Part shown: positions 44,638 through 52,697 of the stretch, one piece after another | Layout of the letters: every line of letters starts with the position of its first letter | Numbering within the stretch: the stretch's first letter is position 1 | Source: Albimonas sp036154955 | GTDB taxonomy: Bacteria; Pseudomonadota; Alphaproteobacteria; Rhodobacterales; Rhodobacteraceae | Direction: 5' to 3' | NCBI GenBank assembly: GCA_036154955.1 | Contig: JAYZWL010000149.1 | Span: 1 to 64,000 of the forward strand | DNA length: 64,000 nucleotides | Notes under the pieces: model-generated | The model's database searches: none | The model's input: the letters and a program-made list of their open reading frames with translations, nothing else | What the model was told of the DNA's origin: nothing | Position numbers and translations under genes: made by a program

Positions 44638-45467
44638 CCGCCCCCCGCGCCCTCGTCATCGTCCGCATCGGGGCGGAGCATCGCGTCTCCGGCTGGGCCA
44701 AGACGCCCCGCGCGGCGCGGGACTGGGACCTGGTGCTGTCGCCCTACCAGGAGGTGCCGGACCTCGGCGAATTCGAGCCCGACGCGGTGCTGCCGGAACC
44801 GGGCGGCAAATGGGACGCGCTGCACCGGGTGCTGACCGCCAATCCCGGCCTGATCGACCGCGCGCCGCTGATCTGGCTGCCCGACGACGATATCGAGGCC
44901 GATGAGACGACCGTCTCACGCCTGTTCCGGCTGGCCTCGGAGGCGGGGCTGGCGCTGTCGCAGCCCGCGCTGACGCCCGACAGCCAGATCTCGCATTTCA
45001 TCACCGTGCGGAACCCGCTGACCCGCATCCGCCGCACCGATTTCGTGGAGCTGATGGTCCCGCTGATGACGCCAGAGGTCCTGCGCGCCGCCCTGCCGGA
45101 GATGCAGGCGCGGCCGGCCGCCAAGGGGCTCGATTTCGTCTGGCAGGACTTCGCGCCGCCGGGCGCGGTGGGGATCGTGGACGCCGCCGCGGTGGGCCAT
45201 CACCGGCCGATCGGCAAGCACCTGGTCGGGCGGGCGAAGGCGCAGGGGCTCGACGTCGACGCGGAGCGGGACGCCTGGATCGCGGCGCGGCTGGGCAAAT
45301 GGCGCCGCCCGCTGGCGCTGGGGCCGGGCGGGCGGATCGGGGCGTTTCTGGCCGCGGTCGCTGGGCTGGCGCTCTCCCCCGCCGCCTGGCGGAAACGTCA
45401 CGCGCTGCGGATCGGAAAACACCTGCTCGCGCAGCTTCTCACCCGCGGCGCGGCCCGGCGGGACTGA
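44634..45467 (+). CDS. DUF707-family protein, glycan-related
   Basis: 277 residues. The pattern LIWLPDDDIE, LALSQPALTPDSQISHFITV, TDFVELMVPLM and GLDFVWQDF is that of DUF707 proteins, glycosyltransferase-like proteins whose biochemistry is not established. The DDD triplet suggests nucleotide-sugar and metal binding. A hydrophobic helix near the C-terminus (GAFLAAVAGLALSPAAW) could sit at the membrane. Overlap with the galactofuranosyltransferase stop (ATGA) means coupled translation, so a role in the same glycan is likely. Confidence 0.75.
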   Translation: MTAPRALVIVRIGAEHRVSGWAKTPRAARDWDLVLSPYQEVPDLGEFEPDAVLPEPGGKWDALHRVLTANPGLIDRAPLIWLPDDDIEADETTVSRLFRLASEAGLALSQPALTPDSQISHFITVRNPLTRIRRTDFVELMVPLMTPEVLRAALPEMQARPAAKGLDFVWQDFAPPGAVGIVDAAAVGHHRPIGKHLVGRAKAQGLDVDAERDAWIAARLGKWRRPLALGPGGRIGAFLAAVAGLALSPAAWRKRHALRIGKHLLAQLLTRGAARRD

Positions 45468-45480
45468 CCGCCGGGCCGCG
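45449..45480. terminator. Bidirectional hairpin straddling a stop codon
   Basis: A perfect 13-bp stem: CGCGGCCCGGCGG (45449–45461) pairs with CCGCCGGGCCGCG (45468–45480). The six-base loop GACTGA contains the TGA stop of the DUF707 gene. It fills the 22-base convergent gap before the enoyl-CoA hydratase end. No T-tract on either strand. Confidence 0.6.
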
Positions 45481-45489
45481 GTCGGCGGA

Positions 45490-46353
45490 TCACTCGAACT
45501 TGGGTTCCGAGGTCCAGTCGAAGAAGGCCGGCATGTCCGCCGGCGGGACCTTGGTATAGACCGGCGTCCGCTTTTCGCCGAAGGAGGTCACGCCCTCCTT
45601 GCCGTCCTCCATCGACAGCTGGAAGATCGCCCGGCTGTCCATCTTGTGCGCCTCCATCGGGTGCGACGCGCCGGCCATCCGCCACAGAAGCTGCCGGTTC
45701 ACCGCGACCGAGACCGGCGAGACCCCGTCGATATAGCGTCGCGCGGTGGCGCGGGCGGTGGCCATCAGCTCCTCGGGCTCCACCACCTTGGTGGCGTATC
45801 CGCCGCGCGCCAGTTCCTCGGCGGGAAGAATTTCCCCCGACATCGCCCAGTCGAGCGCGGTGGACATGCCGACCAGCCGGGGCAGGAACCAGGAGGAGCA
45901 CGCCTCCATGCACACCCCGATCTTGGCGAAGACGAAGCCGATGCGCGCCTTGGACGACACGATCCGCGCATCCATCGCCAGCGGCATGGTCGCGCCGATG
46001 CCCACGCCCACCCCGTTGATCGCCGCGATCACCGGCTTGGTCATGCGGAAGATGCGCAGGGTGATGGTGCCGCCGGTGTCGCGGATCTTCTCCGCCTCCG
46101 GTCCCAGCGGGTCGACGCTTTCGTCCAGCCCGAAGACGTTGCCGCCCGTCGACAGGTCCATGCCCGCGCAGAAGGCCCGGCCCTCGCCGGTGAAGATCAT
46201 CGCCCGCACCTCCGGATCCGCGTCGGCGCGGTCGAGCACGGCGAGGATCTCCGCCGCCATCTCCACCGTGAAGGCGTTCAGCCGGTCGGGCCGGTCCAGG
46301 GTGACGGTGGCGATGGCGTCTTCGACGTCGTAGCGCAGGGTGGCGTAGGTCAT
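45490..46353 (-). CDS. Enoyl-CoA hydratase/isomerase family protein
   Basis: A 287-residue crotonase-fold protein acting on CoA thioesters. The N-terminal ATVTLDRPDRLNAF, the oxyanion loops GRAFCAGMDLS and AAINGVGVGIGATMPLAMD, and the C-terminal FGEKRTPVYTKVPP are present. The usual catalytic Glu in the second loop region is not obvious (FAKIGVCMEACSSWFLPRL), so hydratase versus isomerase or hydrolase activity is open. GGGAGAGAG precedes the ATG. The gene is monocistronic, set between the glycan cluster and iron genes, and has no clear link to either. Confidence 0.87.
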   Translation of the reverse strand: MTYATLRYDVEDAIATVTLDRPDRLNAFTVEMAAEILAVLDRADADPEVRAMIFTGEGRAFCAGMDLSTGGNVFGLDESVDPLGPEAEKIRDTGGTITLRIFRMTKPVIAAINGVGVGIGATMPLAMDARIVSSKARIGFVFAKIGVCMEACSSWFLPRLVGMSTALDWAMSGEILPAEELARGGYATKVVEPEELMATARATARRYIDGVSPVSVAVNRQLLWRMAGASHPMEAHKMDSRAIFQLSMEDGKEGVTSFGEKRTPVYTKVPPADMPAFFDWTSEPKFE

Positions 46354-46474
46354 GCGTCTCTCTCCCGTTCGGCCGCTTCAGGGGGCCGCGTCGGGGCGCG
46401 AGCCTAGGGCGCCGGGCGAGGGGTGGCGAGGGGGCGGGGTTGCGGCGGGGCGTCCCGCGCGCCACCTTTCCCCC

Positions 46475-46846
46475 ATGCCCCGCCGCCGTCAGCCGGAGAC
46501 CTCCGACCCGCCCTCCCCCTGCCCCGCCGCGGGGGAGACGGCGCCGGTCTGCCCGCTCTGCCTGCGCCCGATCCCGCCCGGGGCCCGCGCCTCCCGCCAC
46601 CATCTGACGCCGAAGCTGAAAGGCGGGGCGCGGGGGCCGGCGCCGCTGATGCACCAGATCTGCCATAACGAGATCCACGCGGCGCTGAGCGAAGCCGAAC
46701 TCGCCCGCGCCTTCGCCGAGCCCGACGCGCTGCGCGCCCATCCCCGGCTCGCGCGATTCCTGACCTGGATCGTCGGGAAACCCGCGGATTTCCACGCGAG
46801 ATCGCGCCCGAGCCTGCGCAAACGCCGGGCGCGCGGGGAGCGGTGA
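46475..46846 (+). CDS. Small stand-alone HNH-endonuclease-like protein
   Basis: 123 residues. A zinc-ribbon-like pair (CPLCLRPIP) is followed by the HNH core RHHLTPKLKGG and MHQICHNEIHAAL, so the beta-beta-alpha metal finger looks complete. The C-terminal half (AHPRLARFLTWIVGKPADFH) is a conserved helical cap in this small family. It would cleave DNA or RNA, but no partner gene (methylase, integrase, phage terminase) is near. I know this family as a short housekeeping-type HNH protein of unclear role. ATG at 46475 chosen because the preceding frame is nonsense. Confidence 0.78.
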   Translation: MPRRRQPETSDPPSPCPAAGETAPVCPLCLRPIPPGARASRHHLTPKLKGGARGPAPLMHQICHNEIHAALSEAELARAFAEPDALRAHPRLARFLTWIVGKPADFHARSRPSLRKRRARGER

Positions 46847-46849
46847 GGC

Positions 46850-47026
46850 GGATTTTCTATTTTGAATCCGTGATTTGCACATCTGCGACCGCAGGGTGCG
46901 ACGTTATTCCGATAACTTCACTCGGATTTCACTTGGCGCAAGCGCCCGGCCACGCCATCTTCTTGGAAAGGCCCGATCCGCGAAGCGGACCGGCCATCTC
47001 CGCTCGACTGCACGGAATTCGGCCCT
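46850..47026 (+). promoter_or_regulatory. AT-rich promoter region of bfd–bfr
   Basis: About 80 bases (46851–46935) are much richer in A and T than their surroundings. They contain an inverted repeat TCCGA (46908–46912) / TCGGA (46922–46926) and a palindrome CTGCG-AC-CGCAG (46883–46894). An iron-responsive operator (Irr or RirA in alphaproteobacteria) would be expected here, but I cannot match a consensus with confidence. Confidence 0.45.
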
Positions 47027-47269
47027 ATGATCGTATGCCACTGCGCCCGGATCAGGTCCTCGGACATCCATGCCGCCATCGCCTGGATGCGCGCTTCGGA
47101 CCCCACGGCCCTGATCACGCCGGGCAAGGTGTATCGCGCGCTGGGCAAACGCCCCGAATGCGGCGGCTGCGTCGCGCTCTTCGTGGGGGTCCTGCGCGCC
47201 GACGAAAACACCGGGGTGCCGCCCGTTCTGCGGGGTCTGCGCGACCCCGCGAAACGGAGACGGACATGA
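47027..47269 (+). CDS. bfd: Bacterioferritin-associated ferredoxin (2Fe-2S)
   Basis: An 80-residue [2Fe-2S] protein with the Bfd cysteine set Cys4-His-Cys6 (CHC) and Cys45-Gly-Gly-Cys48. Bfd docks on bacterioferritin and passes electrons to the heme to release stored iron. The C-terminus is longer than E. coli Bfd (64) and basic. Its stop overlaps the bfr start by 4 bases, so stoichiometric co-translation with its partner is likely. Confidence 0.9.
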   Translation: MIVCHCARIRSSDIHAAIAWMRASDPTALITPGKVYRALGKRPECGGCVALFVGVLRADENTGVPPVLRGLRDPAKRRRT

Positions 47270-47751
47270 AGGGCGATCCCAAGGTCATCGAGTATCTCAA
47301 CAAGGGCCTTCGCAGCGAGCTGACCGCGGTCAGCCAGTACTGGCTGCACTACCGCCTCCAGGCCGACTGGGGGGTCGGCAAGCTGGCCGCCAAGTCCCGC
47401 GCCGAGTCGATCGAGGAGATGCACCACGCCGACAAGTTCATCGACCGGATCCTGTTCCTCGAAGGCCATCCGAACCTCCAGGTCCTCGACCCGCTGCGCA
47501 TCGGCGAGACGGTGAAGGAGACTCTGGAATGCGATCTGGCCGGGGAGCATGACGCCCGCGCGCTCTACAAGGAAGCGCGGGAATATTGCGAGAGCGTGGG
47601 CGACTACGTCTCCAAGAACCTGTTCGAGGAACTGATGACGGACGAGGAAGGCCATATCGACTTCCTCGAAACCCAGCTCGACCTGCTGAACCGGATCGGG
47701 GTGGAGAAATACGAGCAGCTCAATTCGGTGAGCGCCGACGCGGCCGAGTAA
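47266..47751 (+). CDS. bfr: Bacterioferritin
   Basis: A 161-residue heme-containing ferritin that oxidises and stores iron in a 24-mer cage. The ferroxidase ligands are in SELTAVSQY and EEMHHADKFIDR. The heme ligand is Met52, the canonical position. EHDARALYKEA and DEEGHIDFLE provide the remaining di-iron ligands. GGAGACGGAC precedes the ATG. It is followed by a terminator, ending a two-gene iron-storage operon. Confidence 0.97.
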   Translation: MKGDPKVIEYLNKGLRSELTAVSQYWLHYRLQADWGVGKLAAKSRAESIEEMHHADKFIDRILFLEGHPNLQVLDPLRIGETVKETLECDLAGEHDARALYKEAREYCESVGDYVSKNLFEELMTDEEGHIDFLETQLDLLNRIGVEKYEQLNSVSADAAE

Positions 47752-47778
47752 GGCCCGCCCCACTTCAGGACCGCGACG

Positions 47779-47806
47779 CGGCCCGGCCCCTCGGCCGGGC
47801 CGTTTT
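47779..47806 (+). terminator. Terminator after bfr
   Basis: A perfect 10-bp stem CGGCCCGGCC (47779–47788) / GGCCGGGCCG (47793–47802), with a 4-base loop, followed by TTTT and CGTT. It separates bfr from a convergent gene. Confidence 0.85.
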
Positions 47807-47821
47807 CGTTCGCGGGGGAGG

Positions 47822-48424
47822 CTACCAGGGGGCGAGCGCCGGGCCGGCGGGGTCCCCGGCCAGCCTGCGCATCGTCTGCGCCAGACCGTCGTCCCGGGCG
47901 GCGCCGGCGGGTTCGGCGTAGATCGCGCCGGCGGCGCGGAAACCCGCGGGCGCGCCCTTGCGCCCGGCTTCGAGGTAATGGAGCAGCGCCACGGTCAGGT
48001 CCCGGCGCACATGGTCCCCGGTCTCGAACATCCGGCCCAGCGCCAGCAGGGCGCCGGCATGGCCGGCGTCGGCGCTCAGCTCCAGCAACGCATAGGCGGT
48101 GTCGGCGTCGCCCAGCCGGTGGTGGGCGCGGGCCAGCGCGAAACGCAGCGCAGGGTCATGGGGGGCGGCGGCCAGCGCCCGGGTGCAGGCCCGGCGCGCG
48201 GCCTCTGCGTCGAACCGCTCCGCCGCCACCGCCGGCGCGTCGCGGGCCGGGTCCGGCTCCCACGCCGCCAGTTGCGCGCAGAGCCGGCCCGGGTCCAGCG
48301 CGGCGCGGGTCGGATCCGTGCGCAGGTCCGGCGCCGCAGCGGCGGGCGTCGCGGCCATGCCCGCGGCGAGGACAAGGGACAAGGCGCGCAGGCGGCGAAG
48401 AGGGCCCGGCCGGGCGTGGGGCAT
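47822..48424 (-). CDS. Secreted TPR/Sel1-like repeat protein
   Basis: 200 residues with a signal peptide (LRALSLVLAAGMAATPAAAA, about residues 12–31). The mature part is helical: AARRACTRALAAAPHDPALR and FALARAHHRLGDADTAYALL look like a TPR pair. ALLALGRMFETGDHVRRDLT and ALLHYLEAGRKGAPAG fit Sel1-like repeats. Such proteins are periplasmic scaffolds. A single cysteine sits in the mature N-terminus (GRLCAQLA). The start at 48424 is chosen for the signal peptide. Function unknown. Confidence 0.7.
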   Translation of the reverse strand: MPHARPGPLRRLRALSLVLAAGMAATPAAAAPDLRTDPTRAALDPGRLCAQLAAWEPDPARDAPAVAAERFDAEAARRACTRALAAAPHDPALRFALARAHHRLGDADTAYALLELSADAGHAGALLALGRMFETGDHVRRDLTVALLHYLEAGRKGAPAGFRAAGAIYAEPAGAARDDGLAQTMRRLAGDPAGPALAPW

Positions 48425-48660
48425 CGACGATCTCCCGTCCCGGCGCTGAAATGGGGGGCGGAGCATCGGGTCGGCCGGCGCCGGAAACGGCCCTGCGCGA
48501 CAGTTTCGCGACATTTTCGTTAACATCAAGCGTCGCAACGATGACGACGCCGCAGGCGCCGCCCTCCGCCCGCCGGCTCCCCCTGCGTCCCCCCGCCCCT
48601 CGACATCCGCCCCGCGCCGCGGCAAACCTGCCCGCGTGGGACCGAAACGAGGGCAAGAGC

Positions 48661-49440
48661 ATGGATTACAAGGCGATCGCCGACACTTTCACCGACCTGG
48701 CGCTGAAGGCCGGGGAGGCGATCCTCGAGGTCTACGCCTCGCCCGATTTCGAGGTGAAGTCCAAGTCCGACGAAAGCCCGGTGACCGAGGCCGATGAGAA
48801 GGCCGACGCCCTGATCTCCGCCGGCCTGCGCGCCGCCTTCCCCGACATCCCCCTGGTGACGGAAGAGCAGGCGGCGACGCATTCGCAGTCCGTCTCCACC
48901 TTCCTGATCGTCGATCCGCTCGACGGGACCAAGGAATTCGTGCAGCGGCGCGGGGAGTTCACGGTGAACATCGCGCTGGTCGAGAACGGCGTGCCGACCC
49001 ATGGCGTGGTCTACGCCCCAGTGCTCGGCCGCCTGTTCCGCACCCTGCCCGGCGGCGGGGCGGAGGAGATCAAGCCCGACGGGACCGAGGCGACGCCGCT
49101 CAAGGTCTCCTCCCCCGACAACGCGGCGCTGAAGGTGGTGGCCTCCAAGTCGCACCGGGATGCGGCGACGGACGAGTATATCTCCAAATACCAGGTGGCG
49201 GATTTCCTGTCGGCGGGCTCGTCGCTGAAATTCTGCCTGCTGGCGGCCGGCGAGGCGGATCTCTACCCGCGGCTGGGCCGGACCATGGAATGGGACACGG
49301 CCGCCGGCGACGCGGTGCTGCGCGCGGCGGGCGGCGAGGTCCACGCCTGGGAGGGCGGGCCGCTGAAATACGGGAAGGAGGGCTTCGCCAACCCCTTCTT
49401 CATCTGCTTCGCCCCCGGCGTCGAGCTGAAGGATCGCTGA
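48661..49440 (+). CDS. cysQ: 3'(2'),5'-bisphosphate nucleotidase CysQ
   Basis: A 259-residue inositol-monophosphatase-fold enzyme that hydrolyses PAP (3'-phosphoadenosine 5'-phosphate) to AMP, removing the inhibitory by-product of PAPS use. Motifs SPVTEADEKAD, VTEEQ, IVDPLDGTKEF and MEWDTAAGDAVLRAAGG carry the metal ligands. GAGGGCAAGAGC precedes the ATG. It lies 1 base before kdsB in an operon. Given the PAPS-type sulfotransferases at 35–38 kb, its presence here fits a glycan sulfation route; CysQ also serves general sulfate assimilation. Confidence 0.95.
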   Translation: MDYKAIADTFTDLALKAGEAILEVYASPDFEVKSKSDESPVTEADEKADALISAGLRAAFPDIPLVTEEQAATHSQSVSTFLIVDPLDGTKEFVQRRGEFTVNIALVENGVPTHGVVYAPVLGRLFRTLPGGGAEEIKPDGTEATPLKVSSPDNAALKVVASKSHRDAATDEYISKYQVADFLSAGSSLKFCLLAAGEADLYPRLGRTMEWDTAAGDAVLRAAGGEVHAWEGGPLKYGKEGFANPFFICFAPGVELKDR

Positions 49441-49441
49441 G

Positions 49442-50239
49442 ATGCGCGCCGCCATCGTCATTCCCGCCCGCTACAAGTCCTCGCGCTTTCCCGGCAAGCC
49501 GCTGCAGATGCTCAAGGGGGCGGACGGCGTCTCCAAGTCGCTGATCCAGCGGGCGTGGGAGGCGGGGATGGCCGCCCAGGGCTTCGTGGAGGTGGTGGTG
49601 GCCACCGACGACGCCCGCATCGCCGAGGCGGCGGAGGCCTTCGGCGCGAAGGTGGTGATGACCCCGGAGAGCTGCCGCAACGGCACCGAACGCTGCGCCG
49701 CCGCCCTGCCGATGCTGGAGAGCGATCCGGACGTGATCGTGAACCTGCAGGGCGACGCGCCGCTGACGCCGCCCTGGTTCATCGAGGCGCTGCGCGACGC
49801 GATGGCGGACCAGGCCTTCGACGTGGCGACCCCGGTCCTGCGCTGCGACGTGGAGGCCCATGCCGCGTTCATGGAGGACCGGGCCGCCGGCAGGGTCGGG
49901 GGCACCACGGCGGTGTTCGACCGCACCGGCCGCGCGCTCTATTTCTCCAAGGAGGTGATCCCCTACACGGGCCGCACCTTCTCGGCGGAGGAGGTCTGCC
50001 CGGTGTTCCATCATGTGGGCGTCTACGCCTACCGCCCCGGGGCGCTGGCCGCCTACTCCGCCTGGCCCGAAGGCGGGCTGGAGAAGTGGGAGGGGCTGGA
50101 GCAGCTCCGCTTCCTGGAGAACGGCGTGGCGCTGAAATGCGAGGAGGTGGAGGCCCGCGGCCGGGTGTTCTGGGAGGTGAACAATCCCCAGGACGTGGCC
50201 CGCGTCGAATCCGCCATGGCACGCGCCGGGATCGTGTGA
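49442..50239 (+). CDS. kdsB: 3-deoxy-manno-octulosonate cytidylyltransferase
   Basis: A 265-residue nucleotidyltransferase that activates Kdo as CMP-Kdo for lipopolysaccharide or capsule. IPARYKSSRFPGKPL (residues 6–20) is the CTP-binding loop. The conserved VNLQGDAPL and VNNPQDVARVE are present, and the family Asp in CRNGTERCA contacts the base. It follows cysQ by 1 base, so the two are translated from one message. It links this locus to surface glycan synthesis. Confidence 0.95.
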   Translation: MRAAIVIPARYKSSRFPGKPLQMLKGADGVSKSLIQRAWEAGMAAQGFVEVVVATDDARIAEAAEAFGAKVVMTPESCRNGTERCAAALPMLESDPDVIVNLQGDAPLTPPWFIEALRDAMADQAFDVATPVLRCDVEAHAAFMEDRAAGRVGGTTAVFDRTGRALYFSKEVIPYTGRTFSAEEVCPVFHHVGVYAYRPGALAAYSAWPEGGLEKWEGLEQLRFLENGVALKCEEVEARGRVFWEVNNPQDVARVESAMARAGIV

Positions 50240-50362
50240 CAGGATCGTATCCGTTTCGATGACGGACCCCGCCGGTCCGGCCAACGGAGCCCCGGAAACG
50301 AAACCGGGGAAAGGGATGCCGAGGGAGGGGCGGGCGCGGGCCGCGGCGAGACGGCGCGCGCA

Positions 50363-50401
50363 TGACCATCGTGAAACGTGCGCGAAGTCACGGAATGGTC
50401 A
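50363..50401. promoter_or_regulatory. Inverted repeat upstream of galU
   Basis: TGACCAT (50363–50369) pairs with ATGGTCA (50395–50401), and an inner CGTG/CACG can extend the hairpin. It lies about 130 bases before the galU start in the 291-base gap after kdsB. It may be an operator or an untranslated-leader hairpin. A second hairpin, CCCCGG/CCGGGG near 50290–50310, follows kdsB. Confidence 0.4.
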
Positions 50402-50530
50402 CGAGCGCCCCCCAATAACGGACGCGCGCGCCGCGGCGCGCGGCCGGCGCCGCCCGATCCCGGGCGCCCGGCGCAACAACAGGATACGCCCCGAGGCGCG
50501 ATGTCCGCGCCGGGGCCGAAGAGGACCGAC

Positions 50531-51424
50531 ATGGGCAACAAAGTCACCAAGGCCATCTTCCCGGTCGCGGGGCTGGGCACCCGCTTCCTGCCCGCCACCA
50601 AGGCGATCCCCAAGGAGGTGCTGCCGCTGGTCGACCGCCCGCTGATCCAGTACGCGATCGACGAGGCCCGCGCCGCCGGCATCAAGGAGTTCATCTTCGT
50701 CACCTCCCGCGGGAAGTCGGCGCTGGAGGACTATTTCGACCTGGCGCCCGAACTTGAGCGCGCGCTGGAGGAGAAGGGCAAGACCGACCTGCTGGGCGAG
50801 GTGCGCAAGGCCAACATGGACTCGGGCGCCATCGCCTATGTCCGCCAGACCGAGGCGCTCGGCCTCGGCCACGCCGTGTGGTGCGCCCGCCGCCTGATCG
50901 GGCCGGAGGAGCCGGTGGCGGTGCTGCTGCCCGACGACGTCATCGCCTCCGAGGTGCCGTGCCTGGAGCAGATGATGGACACCTACATGACCACCGGCGG
51001 CACCATGGTCGCCACCATGGAGGTGCCGCTGGCCGAGGTCTCGGCCTATGGCGTCGTCGACGTGGACGAGGACATGGGCCGGCTGGTCAAGGCCAAGGGC
51101 ATGGTCGAGAAGCCCAAGACCACCCCGCCGTCGAACCTCGCGGTCATCGGGCGCTACATCCTGCCGCCGTCGGTGTTCACCACGCTCAACGACGGGCAGA
51201 AGGGCGCGGGCGGGGAGATCCAGCTCACCGACGCCATCGCGCGCGAGATCACCGAGGGCCGGGACGTCTACGGCTACCGCTTCCAGGGCCGGCGCTTCGA
51301 CTGCGGCTCCAAGGCCGGGTTCTTGAAGGCGACGGTGGCCTTCGGGCTGGCGCGGCCCGATCTCGGCCATGAGTTCTCCGACTTCCTGCGCGACACCGTG
51401 GCGGTGATGCGGGCGGCGGAATAA
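50531..51424 (+). CDS. galU: UTP–glucose-1-phosphate uridylyltransferase
   Basis: A 297-residue GalU making UDP-glucose from glucose-1-phosphate and UTP. The UTP loop GLGTRFLPATKAIPKEVLP is at about residues 15–33. VTSRGKSALEDYFD, ALGLGHAV and LLPDDV are family hallmarks, and the catalytic Lys of VEKPK is present. Followed 31 bases later by galE; the two form an operon that produces UDP-galactose, feeding glf at 41.7 kb. GAGGACCGAC precedes the ATG. Confidence 0.96.
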   Translation: MGNKVTKAIFPVAGLGTRFLPATKAIPKEVLPLVDRPLIQYAIDEARAAGIKEFIFVTSRGKSALEDYFDLAPELERALEEKGKTDLLGEVRKANMDSGAIAYVRQTEALGLGHAVWCARRLIGPEEPVAVLLPDDVIASEVPCLEQMMDTYMTTGGTMVATMEVPLAEVSAYGVVDVDEDMGRLVKAKGMVEKPKTTPPSNLAVIGRYILPPSVFTTLNDGQKGAGGEIQLTDAIAREITEGRDVYGYRFQGRRFDCGSKAGFLKATVAFGLARPDLGHEFSDFLRDTVAVMRAAE

Positions 51425-51455
51425 CCTCAACGTCCTAGCGTAACAGACGGGAAAC

Positions 51456-52439
51456 ATGGCGAGAATTCTGGTCACCGGCGGCGCCGGCTATATCGGCGCG
51501 CATGGCTGCAAGGCCCTGCGCGCCGCGGGGCACGACCCCGTGGTCTTCGACAATTTCCGCACCGGCTGGCGCGAGGCGGTGAAGTTCGGGGAGATGATCG
51601 AAGGCGACCTGCTCGACCTCCCCGCGCTGAAGGCCGCCTTCGAGGCGACGAAGCCCGAGGCGGTCATGCATTTCGCCGCGCTGTCCAACGTCGGCGAGTC
51701 GATGGCGGACCCGGAGCTTTACTGGCGCAACAACGTCGGCGGCTCGCTGAACCTGCTGACCGCGATGCGCGACGCGGGCGTGGGGTCGATCGTGTTCTCC
51801 TCCACCGCCGCCACCTACGGGGAGCCGGACGAGGACCCGATCACCGAGACCGCGCGCCAGGCCCCGATCAACCCCTACGGCGCCTCCAAGCTGGCCGTGG
51901 AGAAGATGCTCGACGACTTCGAGGGTGCGCATGGCATCCGCTCCATCGCCTTCCGCTATTTCAACGTCGCCGGCGCGGATCCGGAGCGGGAGGTGGGCGA
52001 GCATCACGTCCCTGAAACCCACCTGGTGCCCAACGTGCTGGATTCGGTGGCCGGCGCGCGGGATGCGCTGACCATCAACGGCACGGACTATCCCACGCCC
52101 GACGGGACCTGCATCCGCGACTACGTGCATGTCATGGACCTGGTGGACGCGCATGTGCTGGGGACCGAGTGGCTGCTCGCGGGCAAGGAGAGCCTGCGGC
52201 TGAACCTCGGCACCGGCTCCGGCTTTTCGGTGCGCGAAGTGGTCGACGCCGCGTCCGAGGTGGTGGGCGAGACGGTGCCCATGAACTACGGCCCCCGCCG
52301 CCCCGGCGACCCGGCGCGGCTGGTCTGCGACGGGACCCGCGCGCGGGAGATCCTGGGCTGGAGCCCGGAACGCTCGGTGATGGCGCGGATGATCGGCGAC
52401 GCCTGGGCCTGGCGGCAGACCGGACGCTTTTCGCGCTGA
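51456..52439 (+). CDS. galE: UDP-glucose 4-epimerase
   Basis: A 327-residue extended SDR that interconverts UDP-glucose and UDP-galactose. The NAD loop GGAGYIGAHG starts at residue 8. VFSSTAATYG holds the catalytic Ser/Thr, YGASK the Tyr and Lys, and RYFNVAGADP and DGTCIRDYVHV are GalE-specific. Length is slightly short of E. coli GalE (338) but complete. It is the supplier of UDP-galactopyranose for UDP-galactofuranose synthesis in this locus. Confidence 0.96.
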   Translation: MARILVTGGAGYIGAHGCKALRAAGHDPVVFDNFRTGWREAVKFGEMIEGDLLDLPALKAAFEATKPEAVMHFAALSNVGESMADPELYWRNNVGGSLNLLTAMRDAGVGSIVFSSTAATYGEPDEDPITETARQAPINPYGASKLAVEKMLDDFEGAHGIRSIAFRYFNVAGADPEREVGEHHVPETHLVPNVLDSVAGARDALTINGTDYPTPDGTCIRDYVHVMDLVDAHVLGTEWLLAGKESLRLNLGTGSGFSVREVVDAASEVVGETVPMNYGPRRPGDPARLVCDGTRAREILGWSPERSVMARMIGDAWAWRQTGRFSR

Positions 52440-52483
52440 CCCGGCGCGGGGCGGCCCTGCCGGCGAGGCTTGAACCTGCGCGC

Positions 52484-52511
52484 GCGCCCCGGGCCTGACC
52501 CGGGGCCTCGC
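52484..52511. repeat. Dispersed intergenic palindrome, copy 8
   Basis: GCGCCCCGGGCCTGACCCGG and onward, 45 bases after the galE stop and before a co-directional glycosyltransferase. It may end the galU–galE transcript. Confidence 0.7.
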
Positions 52512-52697
52512 CGGGCGCGACCGGCGCGGCCCTTCCCGATCGCGCCGGCCCGGGGCCGCGGAACGACGGGACGGCAGGGCGGCTCACGCCCTCTTTTTCG
52601 TGTTCGGTGCGCCGGTTGACAGGCGGCGCGGATGAACGGAGCGTGTCCGCCCGCCCTCCGCGTCCTCCCGCCAGCGCAATCGCGAGCCCTTTCCCGC

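Noticed and set aside
46475..46846. HNH protein as part of a defence or mobile element
   Set aside because: No methylase, integrase, phage or helicase partner nearby and normal base composition; more likely a stand-alone conserved gene.
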